Origin: Synechococcus sp. CS-1328
GTDB lineage: Bacteria; Cyanobacteriota; Cyanobacteriia; PCC-6307; Cyanobiaceae
DNA length: 64,000 nt
Direction of reading: 5' to 3'
Assembly: GCF_025128095.1 (NCBI RefSeq)
Contig: NZ_JAHLYT010000033.1
Span: 1-64,000, forward strand
Position 1 is the stretch's first letter. Every line of letters starts with the position of its first letter. The notes below the pieces were generated by a model, which did not search any database, was not told the origin of the DNA, and saw only the letters and a program-made list of their open reading frames with translations. This document shows positions 33,866 to 43,738 of the stretch, one piece after another. A program made the position numbers and the translations under genes.

Positions 33866-34924
33866 TCAGAGGGGATCTTCTTCCCAGGCGAAACGCGGCA
33901 GGCGGCGCAGGCCGTCCTGCATGCTGCGGGCCCAGATCTCCATCGAGCGGCCGATCTCCGGGGCCCCCTTGGACAGCTTGATCCGGCGCGAGATCCGCAG
34001 CTGATCGCGGGGCATCAGGGCCACCTCAAACGGTGGGCCCACCGTGAGGTTGGAGCGTCGCGTGATGATCTGGGAAATCAGGCACAGGCGCGCCGCATCC
34101 TCCAGGGACAGGCCGCAATGCCCCACGAAATCAAGCGGAGGCTTGCCGTACTTGCTTTCACCGATCTGCAGGAAGGGGGTTTCGCGGGTGGCCATCACCG
34201 CGTTGCCCTGGGGGTAGATCAGATACAGGCCATGGCGATCACCGCGGATCTGGCCGCCCAGGATGAAGCTGGCTTCAGCACTGGCTCCCGACTGCCGCAG
34301 GGTATGGCCGTACTCCTGCTGGACCGCGACGCTGACGCGGCCCACGTAGTCGGCCGCTTCAAACAAAAAGCGGGCGCTGAGCAGGTCCGGCAGGGACTGG
34401 TCCCGCAGACCCACGGCCTGCCGGTCCACTCCCTCACGATCCAGTGCCTCCCGGTCCAGTGCCTCCCGGTCCGCTGCCGCCCGGGCGGAAGAGCTCCCGG
34501 CTTTGACGGAGCTGGTCACCGCAGCGAAATCAGCGGCCCGGGCGGCGAGCGGCCCGGCAGCCGGTGCCGAGGAGCCTGCCATGGCTTCAGGACTGATGAT
34601 GCAGGAATCGGCGAACACCTTGGTTTCCTGTGGTGGTTCGCTGGGCTGTTGCATCAGGCTGATGCCAGTGCCCACCGCAGGGCCACTGCCCACGCCAGGG
34701 GGACTGCTCACACCCTTGGCCAGCAGGTCACGATGGATCCGGTTCAGCACCGCCTGGGTGGTGGCGAGGTTGCCGGCGGCCAGAAGCACGAACAGCCGGT
34801 CTTCGGACGGCTGAAACACGTGCATCTTGCTGTAGGTGGAGATGTAATCCACCCCGGCGTTGGTCCGGGAATCAGATGCGAAGACCAGCCCCGAATCGAG
34901 AAGAAAGCCGACGCAATAGGTCAT
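33866..34924 (-). CDS. Anbu-type (proteasome-related) peptidase with a long internal linker
   Basis: The 352-residue protein starts MTYCVGFLLDSGLVFASDSRTNAG. This is the N-terminal-nucleophile signature of the bacterial proteasome-like peptidase Anbu, with Thr2 exposed after Met removal. FVLLAAGNLATTQAV and, at the other end, KPPLDFVGHCGLSLEDAARLCLIS and VGPPFEVALMPRD match the family core. Anbu proteins have about 240-250 residues, so roughly 100 extra residues (about 75-170) are inserted. They are low-complexity and include tandem DREAL-type repeats. Anbu forms open helical rings, and its substrates are unknown. Whether the insert disturbs assembly cannot be judged. Confidence 0.85.
   Translation of the reverse strand: MTYCVGFLLDSGLVFASDSRTNAGVDYISTYSKMHVFQPSEDRLFVLLAAGNLATTQAVLNRIHRDLLAKGVSSPPGVGSGPAVGTGISLMQQPSEPPQETKVFADSCIISPEAMAGSSAPAAGPLAARAADFAAVTSSVKAGSSSARAAADREALDREALDREGVDRQAVGLRDQSLPDLLSARFLFEAADYVGRVSVAVQQEYGHTLRQSGASAEASFILGGQIRGDRHGLYLIYPQGNAVMATRETPFLQIGESKYGKPPLDFVGHCGLSLEDAARLCLISQIITRRSNLTVGPPFEVALMPRDQLRISRRIKLSKGAPEIGRSMEIWARSMQDGLRRLPRFAWEEDPL
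34441..34470. repeat. Perfect 15-base tandem duplication inside the Anbu gene
   Basis: ccagtgcctcccggt occurs at 34441-34455 and 34456-34470, encoding DREALDREAL on the minus strand. Flanking degenerate copies extend it (DREGVDRQAV). The period of 15 keeps the frame. Confidence 0.92.
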
Positions 34925-34978
34925 TCCGGGGTCGGGAGGGAAGAGGGGCGGGCAGGGGCAATCCGGAAGCCGCAGCCC

Positions 34979-35968
34979 TCAGCTGAGCAGGCGTTGCAGG
35001 ATTGAGGCTACCGATCGGACCGTCGCCCGAGCCGTGGCGTACGCCATCCGCATCGGTCCGATCAGGGCAACATGGCCCAGGCCACCATCGCCGCTGCGAT
35101 AACTGGCCTGCACCACGGCGCAGTCATGCAGAGCGACGTGGGGATGTTCGCGGCCGATCCAGATCGCGTCGCCTTCGGGGCCCAGCACCTGCCGCGGCCG
35201 CTCTTCAACCAGTTGCACAAGTGGCCGCAGGCTGGCGGTACGGCTGAATTCCGGCTGTCCAAGCAGGCCCCCCAGCCCGATCGCCAGGGCGTTATCGGAA
35301 TCATCGGCATCGCTGCTGGCACGGCTGGCCAGGGCCTGGCGCAGCACCCGGCCGCTGCGCTGCAGCTCGCGCGGCAACTGTTCCCAGGAGATGCCCGGCT
35401 CCCCCGGCCGGCGCAGTTGCTGGTTGGCCCAGCGCTCCAGCACCGGCAACTCCAGCTCCGTTTCGCCCGGCAGGCGCACGTTGAGGCTGGTGGCCACCGC
35501 AGGGGCCTGCACCAGAAACACCAGCAGGCGATCGCGGCTGCCCATCAGGCGGATCGCCTGAAGCTGCGGCTCGGCCCGTTGCGGCCGGGTGATCAGGCTG
35601 AGCAGCCCGGTGAGATCGGCCAGCCGCCGGCCGAGATGGCGTAGCAGATCGTCCAGGCTGGCCCACTGAAGGCTGAGGCCGGTGAGTTCACGCTCCAGTT
35701 GCAGGGCAGCCGCACCGGGGGCGGGCAGCAGCTGATCCACATAGGTGCGGTAGCCCCGCTCGCTGGGGATCCGGCCGGCGGAGGTGTGGGGCTGGGTGAG
35801 CAAGCCCCGCTGTTCCAGGGCGCCCATTGCCGATCGCACCGTGGCCGGGCTGGCGGGCAGGCCGAAGCGACGCACCAGGGTGCTGCTTCCCACCGGCTCC
35901 ATCGTGTCGACGTAGTGCCTCACCGTGGCTTGAAGCACCTGCTGTTGGCGGCGGGGCAGGCTGTCCAC
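34979..35968 (-). CDS. hrcA: Heat-inducible transcription repressor HrcA
   Basis: HrcA represses groESL/dnaK-type operons by binding CIRCE elements. The 329-residue protein starts LPRRQQQVLQATVRHYVDTMEPVGSSTLVRRFGLPASPATVRSAMGALEQRG as winged-helix DNA-binding domain (the motif SPATVRSAMG is its recognition helix). The dimer and GAF-like parts follow, ending VALIGPMRMAYATARATVRSV, the family terminus. No CIRCE inverted repeat (TTAGCACTC-N9-GAGTGCTAA) was noticed near the gene, so autoregulation is not shown. The rhodanese gene lies upstream on the same strand. Confidence 0.93.
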   Translation of the reverse strand: MDSLPRRQQQVLQATVRHYVDTMEPVGSSTLVRRFGLPASPATVRSAMGALEQRGLLTQPHTSAGRIPSERGYRTYVDQLLPAPGAAALQLERELTGLSLQWASLDDLLRHLGRRLADLTGLLSLITRPQRAEPQLQAIRLMGSRDRLLVFLVQAPAVATSLNVRLPGETELELPVLERWANQQLRRPGEPGISWEQLPRELQRSGRVLRQALASRASSDADDSDNALAIGLGGLLGQPEFSRTASLRPLVQLVEERPRQVLGPEGDAIWIGREHPHVALHDCAVVQASYRSGDGGLGHVALIGPMRMAYATARATVRSVASILQRLLS

Positions 35969-36043
35969 GGGAAGGGGCCGGCACGGACCCGGTCAGACTG
36001 GCATTGAGCTTAGAGAGCCTCCAGGTTCTGCGCCAGGCGGAGG

Positions 36044-36445
36044 TCAGTAGCGGGGCACGCCGGGATCCACCAGCACGCTCCAGGCGTCGATGCCGCCCCG
36101 CAGATTCCAGACCCGCTCATAGCCCTGGGTTTCCATCAACCAACAGCCGAACTGCCAGCTCCGCACGCCGGCATGACAGAGCACAACGATGTCAGCCCCC
36201 GGATCGAGCCGCTGCGGCAGCTCGGCCAGCCACTCCTGGGAGCGGCTGAGCGGCAGATGCAGCGTGGGATGGGACAACTGGGCCAGCGCCAGTTCCTGCT
36301 CCTCCCGCACGTCCACCAGCTGCAGGGGGCGTTCCGCCTGCAGCCATTGCTGCAGCTCACTGGCGCTGAGGGAGCTCGGGCTGGCGGAGGCCATGGCGTG
36401 GGGGGTGGCGCTGGGGAGTGGGCGGTCAAGGTAAGGGCTGGGCAT
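36044..36445 (-). CDS. Rhodanese-like sulfurtransferase
   Basis: A single rhodanese domain of about 110 residues follows a short leader. RPLQLVDVREEQELALAQL is the CH2A-like block. The active-site loop is VVLCHAGVRS with Cys90 counted from the chosen ATG at 36445, and GYERVWNLRGGIDAWS closes the fold. The enzyme would carry sulfane sulfur as a persulfide. ATG 36445 and a later ATG (MASASP) are both possible starts. The gene is divergent from the DUF3352 gene, with 28 bases between the chosen starts. Confidence 0.88.
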   Translation of the reverse strand: MPSPYLDRPLPSATPHAMASASPSSLSASELQQWLQAERPLQLVDVREEQELALAQLSHPTLHLPLSRSQEWLAELPQRLDPGADIVVLCHAGVRSWQFGCWLMETQGYERVWNLRGGIDAWSVLVDPGVPRY

Positions 36446-36473
36446 CAAGATGGGGCCACCTTGCGTAGGGCGC

Positions 36474-38048
36474 ATGAAGGCCCGCCCCTTCCTGGCGGTC
36501 GTGCTGTTGGTGGCGGTGTTGCTGCTGAGCCTCGGCCTGGCGGGCTGGTGGCTCGTCTGGCAGCGCAGCCCCCTCCAGCTCCAGCGTCAGCCCCTGGTGG
36601 TGCCGCTCTCGGCCCGCTTTGTGCCCCGCACCGCCCCCCTGGCCCTTTACCTGCTGGCGGATGGCAACCAACCGGTGGACTACGCCCGCGCCGTCGCCCC
36701 CACCCGCCAGCGCCGACCATCAGTCGAAGCTGTGGCGCGCCTGCGGGATGGCGCCTTCGCGGCTGCCGGAATCGACTACAGCGGGGAACTGGCCGAGTGG
36801 ATCGGCCCCGAGATCAGCCTCGCCCTGCTGGAGACCGGCGCCGATCGCGGCGACACCGGCTGGCTGCTGGCCCTGCGCAGCCGTGATGACCAGGGCGCCC
36901 GCCGTTTCCTGCAGCGCTTCTGGCAGACCCGCAGCCTGGCGGGCACCGACCTGCAGATCAGCCGCTACCGCGGCATGGGCCTGATCAGCGGCCGAGGAGC
37001 CCTGCTGGGTCAGGAGCCCGCCCCCCTGGCCACGGCCCTGATCGACGATGACCTGGTGCTGATCGGATCGGGCCGCGGCGTGCTGGAGCAGGCGCTCGAC
37101 GTCTCCCAGATCGACGAACTCAACCAGGCCGCCAGTTCCCGCTTTCAGCAGCAGCTGCAACAGCTTGAACGGGGCGTGGTTGTGGTGCAGGCCCGACCCG
37201 ACGCTCTGCAGCGCTGGCTGGGCCTGCCGGCCTCCCTCGCCGATGACAGCCAGGTGACGGATCTGGTGGCCGCCCTGCGGCCCGAGGGCACCGATCTGGT
37301 GGTGGATGCCCTGTTGGGCTGGAAGGAGCCTGGCCTGCAGCTCGATCCGGCCGAACCGGAGGGGCCCCTGAGCCAGCTGCGGGGCTCCTCGCGCCAGCTG
37401 ATGCTTCTGCAGAACCCAGCCAGCCTGCTGGCCTCACCGCTGGCACCGGCGCTGGCACCCCTGGCAGGGTCGCCGGGAGTGGAGTCGTTGCCGGCCCTGG
37501 TGGCGGCCCGTGATGCCGGCCCCCTGCTCTGGAACGAGACCGCCGATGGCTGGGTGCTGGGCACAGCGGCCGACCGACCCGCTCCCGCCGACCTGGCGGC
37601 CGATCTGGAGCGGCAGGGTCTGGTGATGGCGCCTCTGACACTCGCCTCCCGTGGTGCCGACCCGGTGCAGGTGTGGACGCGGCTGAGCCTGGCGGACGGT
37701 CGTGGCGATCGGCAGCTGCAGGCCTCCCTGGCCGGCGCCCGCAGCCAGTCCGGTGCGTGGGCCTGGTGGGGGCAGAACCTGGCAGTGCTCGACCGGCAGC
37801 AGTCGGCTCGGGGGCTGCCCCATGCTCGCCTCGAGCAGTTGGCTGCCCTGGCGATGCCCTCGGCCCCATTGCAGCGGGCCATGGCCGCCGCTCCGGCCCG
37901 CGACTGGATCGAGGGCTGGCAGCCCTGGCGACTCCTCTCCGGTCTGGCCGGCAGCCGCCTGAGCGAACCGGTGCAGGGGGCCTCGTTCGCGGCCCAGCCC
38001 GACGGTGAAGCGCTGCACCTGCGCGCCCGCCTGGAGCTGGCCGGATGA
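36474..38048 (+). CDS. DUF3352 membrane-anchored protein
   Basis: The 524-residue protein has one N-terminal membrane span (PFLAVVLLVAVLLLSLGLAGWWLVW) and a large exported part. It shows the DUF3352 pattern: VVPLSARFVPRTAPLALYLLADG, IDYSGELAEWIGPEISLALLET, and DDDLVLIGSGRGVLEQALDV, with alternating strands and helices. The family is common in cyanobacteria, and the role is unknown. ATG 36474 places the positively charged KAR directly before the span and was preferred to the earlier frame start. The final ATGA overlaps sixA, so the two are coupled. Confidence 0.85.
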   Translation: MKARPFLAVVLLVAVLLLSLGLAGWWLVWQRSPLQLQRQPLVVPLSARFVPRTAPLALYLLADGNQPVDYARAVAPTRQRRPSVEAVARLRDGAFAAAGIDYSGELAEWIGPEISLALLETGADRGDTGWLLALRSRDDQGARRFLQRFWQTRSLAGTDLQISRYRGMGLISGRGALLGQEPAPLATALIDDDLVLIGSGRGVLEQALDVSQIDELNQAASSRFQQQLQQLERGVVVVQARPDALQRWLGLPASLADDSQVTDLVAALRPEGTDLVVDALLGWKEPGLQLDPAEPEGPLSQLRGSSRQLMLLQNPASLLASPLAPALAPLAGSPGVESLPALVAARDAGPLLWNETADGWVLGTAADRPAPADLAADLERQGLVMAPLTLASRGADPVQVWTRLSLADGRGDRQLQASLAGARSQSGAWAWWGQNLAVLDRQQSARGLPHARLEQLAALAMPSAPLQRAMAAAPARDWIEGWQPWRLLSGLAGSRLSEPVQGASFAAQPDGEALHLRARLELAG

Positions 38049-38557
38049 GTAAAGGGCGAGAACTGCTGCTGCTTCGCCACGGCATCGCCGAGGACCGTGC
38101 GCCGGACCGACCAGACGCGGGGCGCGGCCTCACCCCCCGGGGCGATCGCCGCACCCGCGCCGTGGTGGAGCGCCTCTGCGCCCTGGATCTGGGCTGCGAG
38201 CTGCTGATCACCAGCCCGCTGCTGCGCGCCCGTCAGACCGCCGCCATCGCCGCCGGTCTGGGCCTGGCGCCGCAGCCGCTGGAGGCGCCCGAACTGGCCC
38301 CGGAGGCCGATGCCGCACCCCTGCTGGAGCGCTGCCTGGCTGGCGATGGCAAACTGCCCGCCTGGCGCCGGCTGGGTCTGGTGGGCCATGAGCCCGACCT
38401 CAGCGCCCTGGTGTCCCGGCTGATCGGCGCACCCCTGGAAGCACTGGAGCTGCGCAAGGCCGGCGTGATCCTGCTGGCCCTGCCGTCCCGGGGACTGCCC
38501 TGGGGCCGCAGCGGTCTGAGGCTGCTGCTCTCGCCCCGCTGCCTGCTGGCGTCCTGA
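38045..38557 (+). CDS. sixA: SixA-type phosphohistidine phosphatase
   Basis: The 170-residue protein belongs to the histidine phosphatase superfamily. The catalytic RHG sits at residues 11-13 (ELLLLRHGIAEDR). GRGLTPRGDRRTRAV, LLITSPLLRARQTA and the second His in LVGHEPDLSALVSRLIG complete the site. SixA removes phosphate from the phosphohistidine of proteins such as the phosphotransfer system NPr in E. coli. Its target here is not evident, although the window also encodes His-Asp phosphorelay proteins. It is coupled to the DUF3352 gene by ATGA. Confidence 0.88.
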   Translation: MSKGRELLLLRHGIAEDRAPDRPDAGRGLTPRGDRRTRAVVERLCALDLGCELLITSPLLRARQTAAIAAGLGLAPQPLEAPELAPEADAAPLLERCLAGDGKLPAWRRLGLVGHEPDLSALVSRLIGAPLEALELRKAGVILLALPSRGLPWGRSGLRLLLSPRCLLAS

Positions 38558-38617
38558 GCTTCCCCTGGTGGGATGCACTACGGCGCACCCCAGCCGCTGG
38601 CCGTAGGGTCTGCAGCA

Positions 38618-39784
38618 ATGGAATGCCTTGGCACGGTGGATCCGTCTTCCTCTTCTCCTCCCTTCCGTCCGGGTCTGGAGGGCGTACCGGCCACCCAGTC
38701 GGCGATCTGCGATATCGACGGACAGCGGGGCCTGCTCACCTACCGCGGCTACGACGTGGATGAGCTGGCGGATCGCAGCAGTTTCCTCGAGACGGCCTAC
38801 CTGCTGATCTGGGGAGACCTGCCCACGGCCTCCCAGCTCAACTCGTTTGAGCATGAGGTGCAGATGCACCGCCGGGTGAGCTTCCGCATCCGGGACATGA
38901 TGAAGTGCTTCCCGGCCACCGGCCATCCGATGGACGCGCTGCAGTCGAGCGCAGCCTCGCTGGGGCTCTTCTATTCCCGCCGTGCCCTCGACAACCCCGA
39001 GTACATCTTCGAGGCGGTGGTCCGGCTGATCGCCAAGATCCCCACGATGGTGGCGGCGTTCCAGCTGATCCGCAAAGGGCAGGATCCGATCCAGCCCCGC
39101 GACGATCTCTCCTACGCCGCCAACTTCCTCTACATGCTCACCGAGCGGGAGCCCGATCCCCTGGCGGCCCGCATCTTCGATGCCTGCCTGATCCTGCACG
39201 CCGAGCACAGCCTCAACGCCAGCACCTTCAGTGCCCGCGTCACCGCCAGCACCCTCACTGATCCCTACGCCGTGGTGGCCTCGGCCGTTGGCACCCTGGC
39301 CGGCCCCCTGCATGGCGGTGCCAACGAGGACGTGCTGGCCATGCTGGAGGCGATCGGCAGCGCCGACCAGGTGGAGCCCTGGCTGGATCGGGCAATTGCC
39401 GAGAAGCAGAAGATCATGGGCTTCGGCCACCGCGAATACAAGGTGAAGGACCCGCGTGCGGTGATCCTGCAGAGACTGGCCGAAGATCTGTTCGATCGGT
39501 TCGGCCACGACCCCCTCTACGACCTGGCCCGCCAGCTGGAGGACGCCGCCGCCGTGCGGCTGGGTCCGAAGGGCATCTATCCGAATGTGGACTTCTATTC
39601 CGGCCTGGTGTACCGCAAGCTCGGCATCCCCCGCGATCTGTTCACCCCGATCTTCGCGATCGCCCGCACCGCCGGCTGGCTGGCCCACTGGAAGGAACAA
39701 CTGGGTGCCAATCGCATTTACCGTCCCACCCAGATCTACACAGGCACCAGCGGTCGCAGCTGGGCGCCCCTGGAGGGCCGCTGA
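38618..39784 (+). CDS. gltA: Citrate synthase
   Basis: Condenses acetyl-CoA and oxaloacetate to citrate, the entry to the open cyanobacterial TCA path and the glutamate supply. The 388-residue protein has the short (type I-like) length. It contains GLLTYRGYDVDELAD, AEHSLNASTFSARV with the active-site His, GPLHGGANEDVLAML, the second His in MGFGHREYKVKDPRA, and NVDFYSGLVYRKLGIP with the catalytic Asp. ATG 38618 matches the family start; an upstream in-frame ATG at 38573 exists. The gene is followed by the ndhA operon after 85 bases. Confidence 0.95.
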   Translation: MECLGTVDPSSSSPPFRPGLEGVPATQSAICDIDGQRGLLTYRGYDVDELADRSSFLETAYLLIWGDLPTASQLNSFEHEVQMHRRVSFRIRDMMKCFPATGHPMDALQSSAASLGLFYSRRALDNPEYIFEAVVRLIAKIPTMVAAFQLIRKGQDPIQPRDDLSYAANFLYMLTEREPDPLAARIFDACLILHAEHSLNASTFSARVTASTLTDPYAVVASAVGTLAGPLHGGANEDVLAMLEAIGSADQVEPWLDRAIAEKQKIMGFGHREYKVKDPRAVILQRLAEDLFDRFGHDPLYDLARQLEDAAAVRLGPKGIYPNVDFYSGLVYRKLGIPRDLFTPIFAIARTAGWLAHWKEQLGANRIYRPTQIYTGTSGRSWAPLEGR

Positions 39785-39869
39785 TCGCGCTTTTGCAGCG
39801 ATTGCACCGTCTGCCTGATCGTCCGCCTAAGTTGCCCCCACTGCCGCCGCGCCCCTTGCCGCCCTCCGC

Positions 39870-41039
39870 ATGGTGACCTCCACCATCTCCTCCTTCGCAG
39901 CGGTCGCCACGGCGGCGACCGTCAGTCCCGGCCTCGATCTGGAGGCCAGCTTCACCGACGTGATGCAGGGCCTCGGCCTCAGTGCTGGTGCGGCCCGTCT
40001 GCTCTGGCTGCCCCTGCCGATGCTGCTGGTGCTGGTGGCCGCCGTGGTGGGAGTACTGGTGAGCGTCTGGCTCGAGCGCAAGATCTCCGCCGCCGTGCAG
40101 CAGCGCATCGGCCCGGAATATGCCGGCGCCCTCGGGGTGCTGCAGCCGATCGCCGACGGCCTCAAGCTCGTGTTCAAGGAGGACATCATTCCGGCCCGGG
40201 CCGATGGCCTGCTCTTCACCATCGGGCCTGTGCTGGTGGTGATTCCCGTGATCCTCAGCTGGCTGGTGGTGCCCTTCGGCCAGCACCTGGTGATCAGCAA
40301 CGTCGGGATCGGCATCTTCCTGTGGATCTCCCTCAGCAGCATCCAGCCGATCGGCCTGCTGATGAGCGGCTATGCCAGCAACAACAAGTATTCCCTGCTC
40401 GGCGGCCTGCGAGCGGCGGCCCAGTCGATCAGCTACGAGATTCCCCTGGCCCTGGCGGTGCTGGCGGTGGTGATGATGAGCAACTCGCTCAGCACCGTCG
40501 ACATCGTCGACCAGCAGACCGGCGCCGGCATTCTCAGCTGGAACATCTGGCGCCAGCCGGTGGGTTTTCTGATCTTCTGGATCTGTGCCCTGGCCGAATG
40601 CGAGCGCTTGCCCTTTGACCTGCCGGAGGCCGAAGAGGAGCTGGTGGCCGGCTACCAGACCGAATACTCCGGCATGAAGTTCGCCCTCTTCTATCTGGGC
40701 AGCTACATCAACCTCGTGCTCTCGGCCCTGCTGGTCTCGGTGCTGTATCTGGGTGGATGGGGCTTTCCAGTCCCGGTCGAGTGGTTGGCCGGCGCCATCG
40801 GCCAGTCTGTCGATGCCCCGGTGGTGCAGGTGATCACCGGCGCCACCGGCATCGTGATGACCGTGCTCAAGGCCTACCTTCTGGTCTTCCTGGCGATCCT
40901 GTTGCGCTGGACCACCCCGCGGGTGCGGATCGACCAGCTGCTGGATCTCGGCTGGAAGTTCCTGCTGCCGATCGCCCTGGTGAACCTGCTGGTCACCGCT
41001 GCCCTGAAGCTGGCCTTCCCGATGGCCTTCGGCGGCTGA
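39870..41039 (+). CDS. ndhA: NAD(P)H-quinone oxidoreductase subunit 1
   Basis: NdhA is the membrane subunit that forms the quinone-entry chamber of NDH-1 (NuoH homologue). The 389-residue protein has eight or more membrane spans and the conserved loops [43 protein letters not shown], and [27 protein letters not shown], which form the quinone and E-channel acidic residues. Start ATG 39870. It heads the set ndhA-ndhI-ndhG-ndhE, the order usual in cyanobacteria. Confidence 0.97.
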   Translation: MVTSTISSFAAVATAATVSPGLDLEASFTDVMQGLGLSAGAARLLWLPLPMLLVLVAAVVGVLVSVWLERKISAAVQQRIGPEYAGALGVLQPIADGLKLVFKEDIIPARADGLLFTIGPVLVVIPVILSWLVVPFGQHLVISNVGIGIFLWISLSSIQPIGLLMSGYASNNKYSLLGGLRAAAQSISYEIPLALAVLAVVMMSNSLSTVDIVDQQTGAGILSWNIWRQPVGFLIFWICALAECERLPFDLPEAEEELVAGYQTEYSGMKFALFYLGSYINLVLSALLVSVLYLGGWGFPVPVEWLAGAIGQSVDAPVVQVITGATGIVMTVLKAYLLVFLAILLRWTTPRVRIDQLLDLGWKFLLPIALVNLLVTAALKLAFPMAFGG

Positions 41040-41050
41040 ACCTGCCGGGT

Positions 41051-41072
41051 TCGACTTGGTCGACGGTTTTTT
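41051..41072 (+). terminator. Weak hairpin with T tract between ndhA and ndhI
   Basis: tcgac-ttg-gtcga (41051-41063) can fold into a 5-bp stem, followed by cgg and six T residues (41067-41072). It lies in the 95-base gap inside the ndhAIGE set. It might lower read-through or mark an RNA-processing site. The stem is short, so it may be accidental. Confidence 0.3.
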
Positions 41073-41134
41073 GCTGAGGCGGCCATCATGGTGCGCAGCC
41101 TGTTTCCCTTTCCAGCTCCCTCGCTCTCCGGTTC

Positions 41135-41764
41135 ATGTTCGGCTTCCTCAAGAAGGTCACTGACTACACGCGCGATGCAGTGGGCGCCGCCCAGTACATG
41201 ACCCAGGGCCTGGCGGTCACCTTTGACCACCTGCGCCGGCGCCCGATCACGGTTCAGTACCCCTACGAGAAGCTGATCCCGTCGGAGCGCTACCGGGGCC
41301 GTATCCACTACGAGTTCGACAAGTGCATCTCATGCGAGGTGTGCGTGCGCGTCTGCCCGATCAACCTGCCGGTGGTGGACTGGGTGATGAACAAAGCCAC
41401 CAAGAAGAAGGAACTGCGCAACTATTCGATCGATTTCGGGGTGTGCATTTTCTGCGGCAACTGCGTCGAGTATTGCCCCACCAATTGCCTGTCGATGACC
41501 GAGGAGTACGAGCTGTCCACCTTCGATCGTCACAGTCTCAACTACGACAACATTGCCCTCGGACGGCTGCCCACCAGCGTCACCAGTGATCCGGCCGTGT
41601 TCGCCCTGCGCGAACTGGCCTACTTGCCTCAGGGGGTGATGGATCCCCACGATGTGCCCGCGACTGCCCCTCGGGCAGGCAAACTTCCCGAGCAGGTGCT
41701 GCAGACCCTGCCCAAGGCCGCCCCTGCAGGCGAGACCCAGGCCGATCCCGGAGCCGCTTCCTGA
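41135..41764 (+). CDS. ndhI: NAD(P)H-quinone oxidoreductase subunit I
   Basis: NdhI carries two [4Fe-4S] clusters in the peripheral arm. Both motifs are complete: [16 protein letters not shown] and [16 protein letters not shown], each with three clustered cysteines plus the Cys-Pro ligand to the other cluster. The block [11 protein letters not shown] precedes the first. The 209-residue length is normal, with a variable Ala/Pro-rich tail. The stop and the next start overlap at 41764 (TGATGA), so ndhG is coupled. Confidence 0.97.
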   Translation: MFGFLKKVTDYTRDAVGAAQYMTQGLAVTFDHLRRRPITVQYPYEKLIPSERYRGRIHYEFDKCISCEVCVRVCPINLPVVDWVMNKATKKKELRNYSIDFGVCIFCGNCVEYCPTNCLSMTEEYELSTFDRHSLNYDNIALGRLPTSVTSDPAVFALRELAYLPQGVMDPHDVPATAPRAGKLPEQVLQTLPKAAPAGETQADPGAAS

Positions 41765-42393
41765 TGACGATCGCTTCCACCACCCAGCAGATCTGCTTCC
41801 TGGTGCTGTCGGCCACCCTGGTGTTCGGCTCGCTCGGCGTGGTGCTGCTGCCCAACATTGTCTATTCGGCCTTTCTGCTCGGCGGCGTGTTCCTGTCGGT
41901 GGCTGGGCTGTATCTCATGCTCAATGCCAGCTTCGTGGCCGCTGCCCAGGTGCTGGTCTACGTGGGTGCCGTCAATGTGCTGATCCTGTTCGCGATCATG
42001 CTGGTCAACAAGCAGGAGACCCTCGCCGCCATTCCCGGTCTGCTGCTCCGTCGCATCCTCTCCGGTGCCGTCTGCGCTGGACTGTTCCTGCTCCTGGTGC
42101 GGGTGGCCTTCACCACCGACTGGGCCCTGCCAGGCCCCACCCCGATCGGCGATGAGGCCACCATCCGGATTGGTGAGCACCTGTTCAGCGATTATCTGCT
42201 CCCCTTTGAGCTGGCCTCGGTGCTGCTGCTGATGGCCATGATCGGAGCGATTGTGCTGGCCCGCCGCGACGTGTTCAGCAGTGATGTGATCACCGGCGAG
42301 CCCGTCGATCAGGGCCTGATCGAAAAGTCCCGCACCCCCCTGCTGCTGGACACCAATGACCAGAAGCGTCCCATGCTGGAGAACACACCATGA
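41764..42393 (+). CDS. ndhG: NAD(P)H-quinone oxidoreductase subunit 6
   Basis: NdhG (NuoJ homologue) is a small membrane subunit near the quinone channel. The 209-residue protein has five spans: [21 protein letters not shown], then [46 protein letters not shown] (the family's most conserved block), and further hydrophobic segments. The hydrophilic tail after residue 180 is variable. ATG overlaps the stop of ndhI, and the last four bases (ATGA at 42390) start ndhE. Confidence 0.96.
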   Translation: MTIASTTQQICFLVLSATLVFGSLGVVLLPNIVYSAFLLGGVFLSVAGLYLMLNASFVAAAQVLVYVGAVNVLILFAIMLVNKQETLAAIPGLLLRRILSGAVCAGLFLLLVRVAFTTDWALPGPTPIGDEATIRIGEHLFSDYLLPFELASVLLLMAMIGAIVLARRDVFSSDVITGEPVDQGLIEKSRTPLLLDTNDQKRPMLENTP

Positions 42394-42719
42394 GCCCTGA
42401 TCTGCCCAGCCCCATCCCCCTGCAGGCCTATCTGGTGCTGGCAGCCATCCTGTTCTGCACCGGGGTGTGGGGGTTGATCAACAGCCGCAACGCTGTGCGC
42501 GTGCTGATGAGCATCGAGCTGATGCTCAATGCCGTGAACATCAATCTGATGGCCTTCTCGACCTACCTGGATGGCCAGTTGATCCGAGGCCAGGTGTTCA
42601 CCATTTTCGTGATCACCGTGGCCGCCGCCGAGGCTGCCGTGGGTCTGGCCATCCTCCTGTCCCTCTATCGCAACCGCGAAACCGTGGACATGGAGCGTTT
42701 CAACCTGCTGCGCTGGTAG
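42390..42719 (+). CDS. ndhE: NAD(P)H-quinone oxidoreductase subunit 4L
   Basis: NdhE (NuoK homologue) has three membrane spans and carries conserved glutamates of the proton path. These are visible in [18 protein letters not shown] (first Glu) and [18 protein letters not shown] (second Glu). The 109-residue protein has normal length and ends [13 protein letters not shown], a typical terminus. It starts on the ATGA overlap with ndhG and closes the ndhAIGE set. Confidence 0.97.
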   Translation: MSPDLPSPIPLQAYLVLAAILFCTGVWGLINSRNAVRVLMSIELMLNAVNINLMAFSTYLDGQLIRGQVFTIFVITVAAAEAAVGLAILLSLYRNRETVDMERFNLLRW

Positions 42720-42734
42720 GTCGGTCCCCCGGCC

Positions 42735-43685
42735 ATGCTGATCGAACGGGTCTGGCTGATCGTGCGCTCCGGCAGCCAGGCGTCCCAGCGGCAGGCTCGC
42801 CGCTGCGTCGCCGATCTCAAGGCGCTCGGGGTGGACGTGATCGTCGCCGTGAGCGGCCTCAGCTCCAATCCCTTCCCCGGCCTGCTGGCGACGGAACCAC
42901 GCCTGCCGGATCTCGCCCTGGTGCTTGGCGGTGATGGCACCGTGCTCGGTGCAGCCCGCCATCTGGCCCGTCACAACGTGCCGATCCTCAGTTTCAACGT
43001 GGGCGGGCACCTGGGCTTCCTCACCCATGATCCGCGGCTGATGCGGCTCAGCGCCAGTGGCGCCCAGCCATCCGATCCGGCGGACAGCCTGTGGCAGCGC
43101 CTGCACGACGACCGTTTCGCCCTGGAGCGTCGCCTGATGCTGGAGGCCCAGGTCGATCGCGGCGATGGGGTGCTTCTCGGCGACGACAGCGATGGCGCCC
43201 ACTGCGCCCTGAACGATTTCTACCTGCGACCCTGCCTCGATGAGCTGTCGCCCACCTGTGTGCTCGAAATGGAAATCGACGGCGAGGTGGTGGACCAGTA
43301 CCGCGGCGATGGCCTGATCATCGCCACCCCCACCGGCTCCACGGGATACGCCATGGCGGCGGGTGGACCGATCCTCCATCCGGGCATCGAGGCGATCGTG
43401 ATCACGCCGATCTGCCCCATGAGCCTCTCCAGCCGGGCGGTGGTTGTGCCACCGCGAGCGCGACTGATCGTCTGGCCCCTGGGGGAGAGCAGCCGCCGCG
43501 TCAAGCTCTGGAAAGATGGCGCCCACGCCACCGAACTGGAGCCGGGCGATCGCTGCATCGTGCAGCGCAGTCCGCACCCGGCCCTGTTCGTGATCCTCGA
43601 GCAGAGCCCCTCCTATTACCGCACCCTCACCCGCAAACTCCACTGGGCCGGCAGCCTCAATGGAGCCGAAGCCGGGCCCAACTGA
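42735..43685 (+). CDS. ppnK: NAD kinase
   Basis: The enzyme makes NADP from NAD and ATP. The 316-residue protein has the diagnostic GGDGT at residues 65-69 ([18 protein letters not shown]), then [21 protein letters not shown], and the substrate-contact block [22 protein letters not shown] followed by [12 protein letters not shown]. The TPTGSTGY motif is the NAD-binding loop. Start ATG 42735, 15 bases after ndhE, suggests co-transcription with the NDH-1 genes, as I recall from related genomes. Confidence 0.95.
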   Translation: MLIERVWLIVRSGSQASQRQARRCVADLKALGVDVIVAVSGLSSNPFPGLLATEPRLPDLALVLGGDGTVLGAARHLARHNVPILSFNVGGHLGFLTHDPRLMRLSASGAQPSDPADSLWQRLHDDRFALERRLMLEAQVDRGDGVLLGDDSDGAHCALNDFYLRPCLDELSPTCVLEMEIDGEVVDQYRGDGLIIATPTGSTGYAMAAGGPILHPGIEAIVITPICPMSLSSRAVVVPPRARLIVWPLGESSRRVKLWKDGAHATELEPGDRCIVQRSPHPALFVILEQSPSYYRTLTRKLHWAGSLNGAEAGPN

Positions 43686-43738
43686 GGCCGGCCCACAATG
43701 GCGGCAGCGATCCGGCGCCACGCCAGCGCCCTGCAGCC

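Noticed and set aside
41040-41134. Possible tRNA or riboswitch in the ndhA-ndhI gap
   Set aside because: No TPsiC-type GTTCGAATCC pattern or acceptor pairing; only a weak hairpin with T tract is present.
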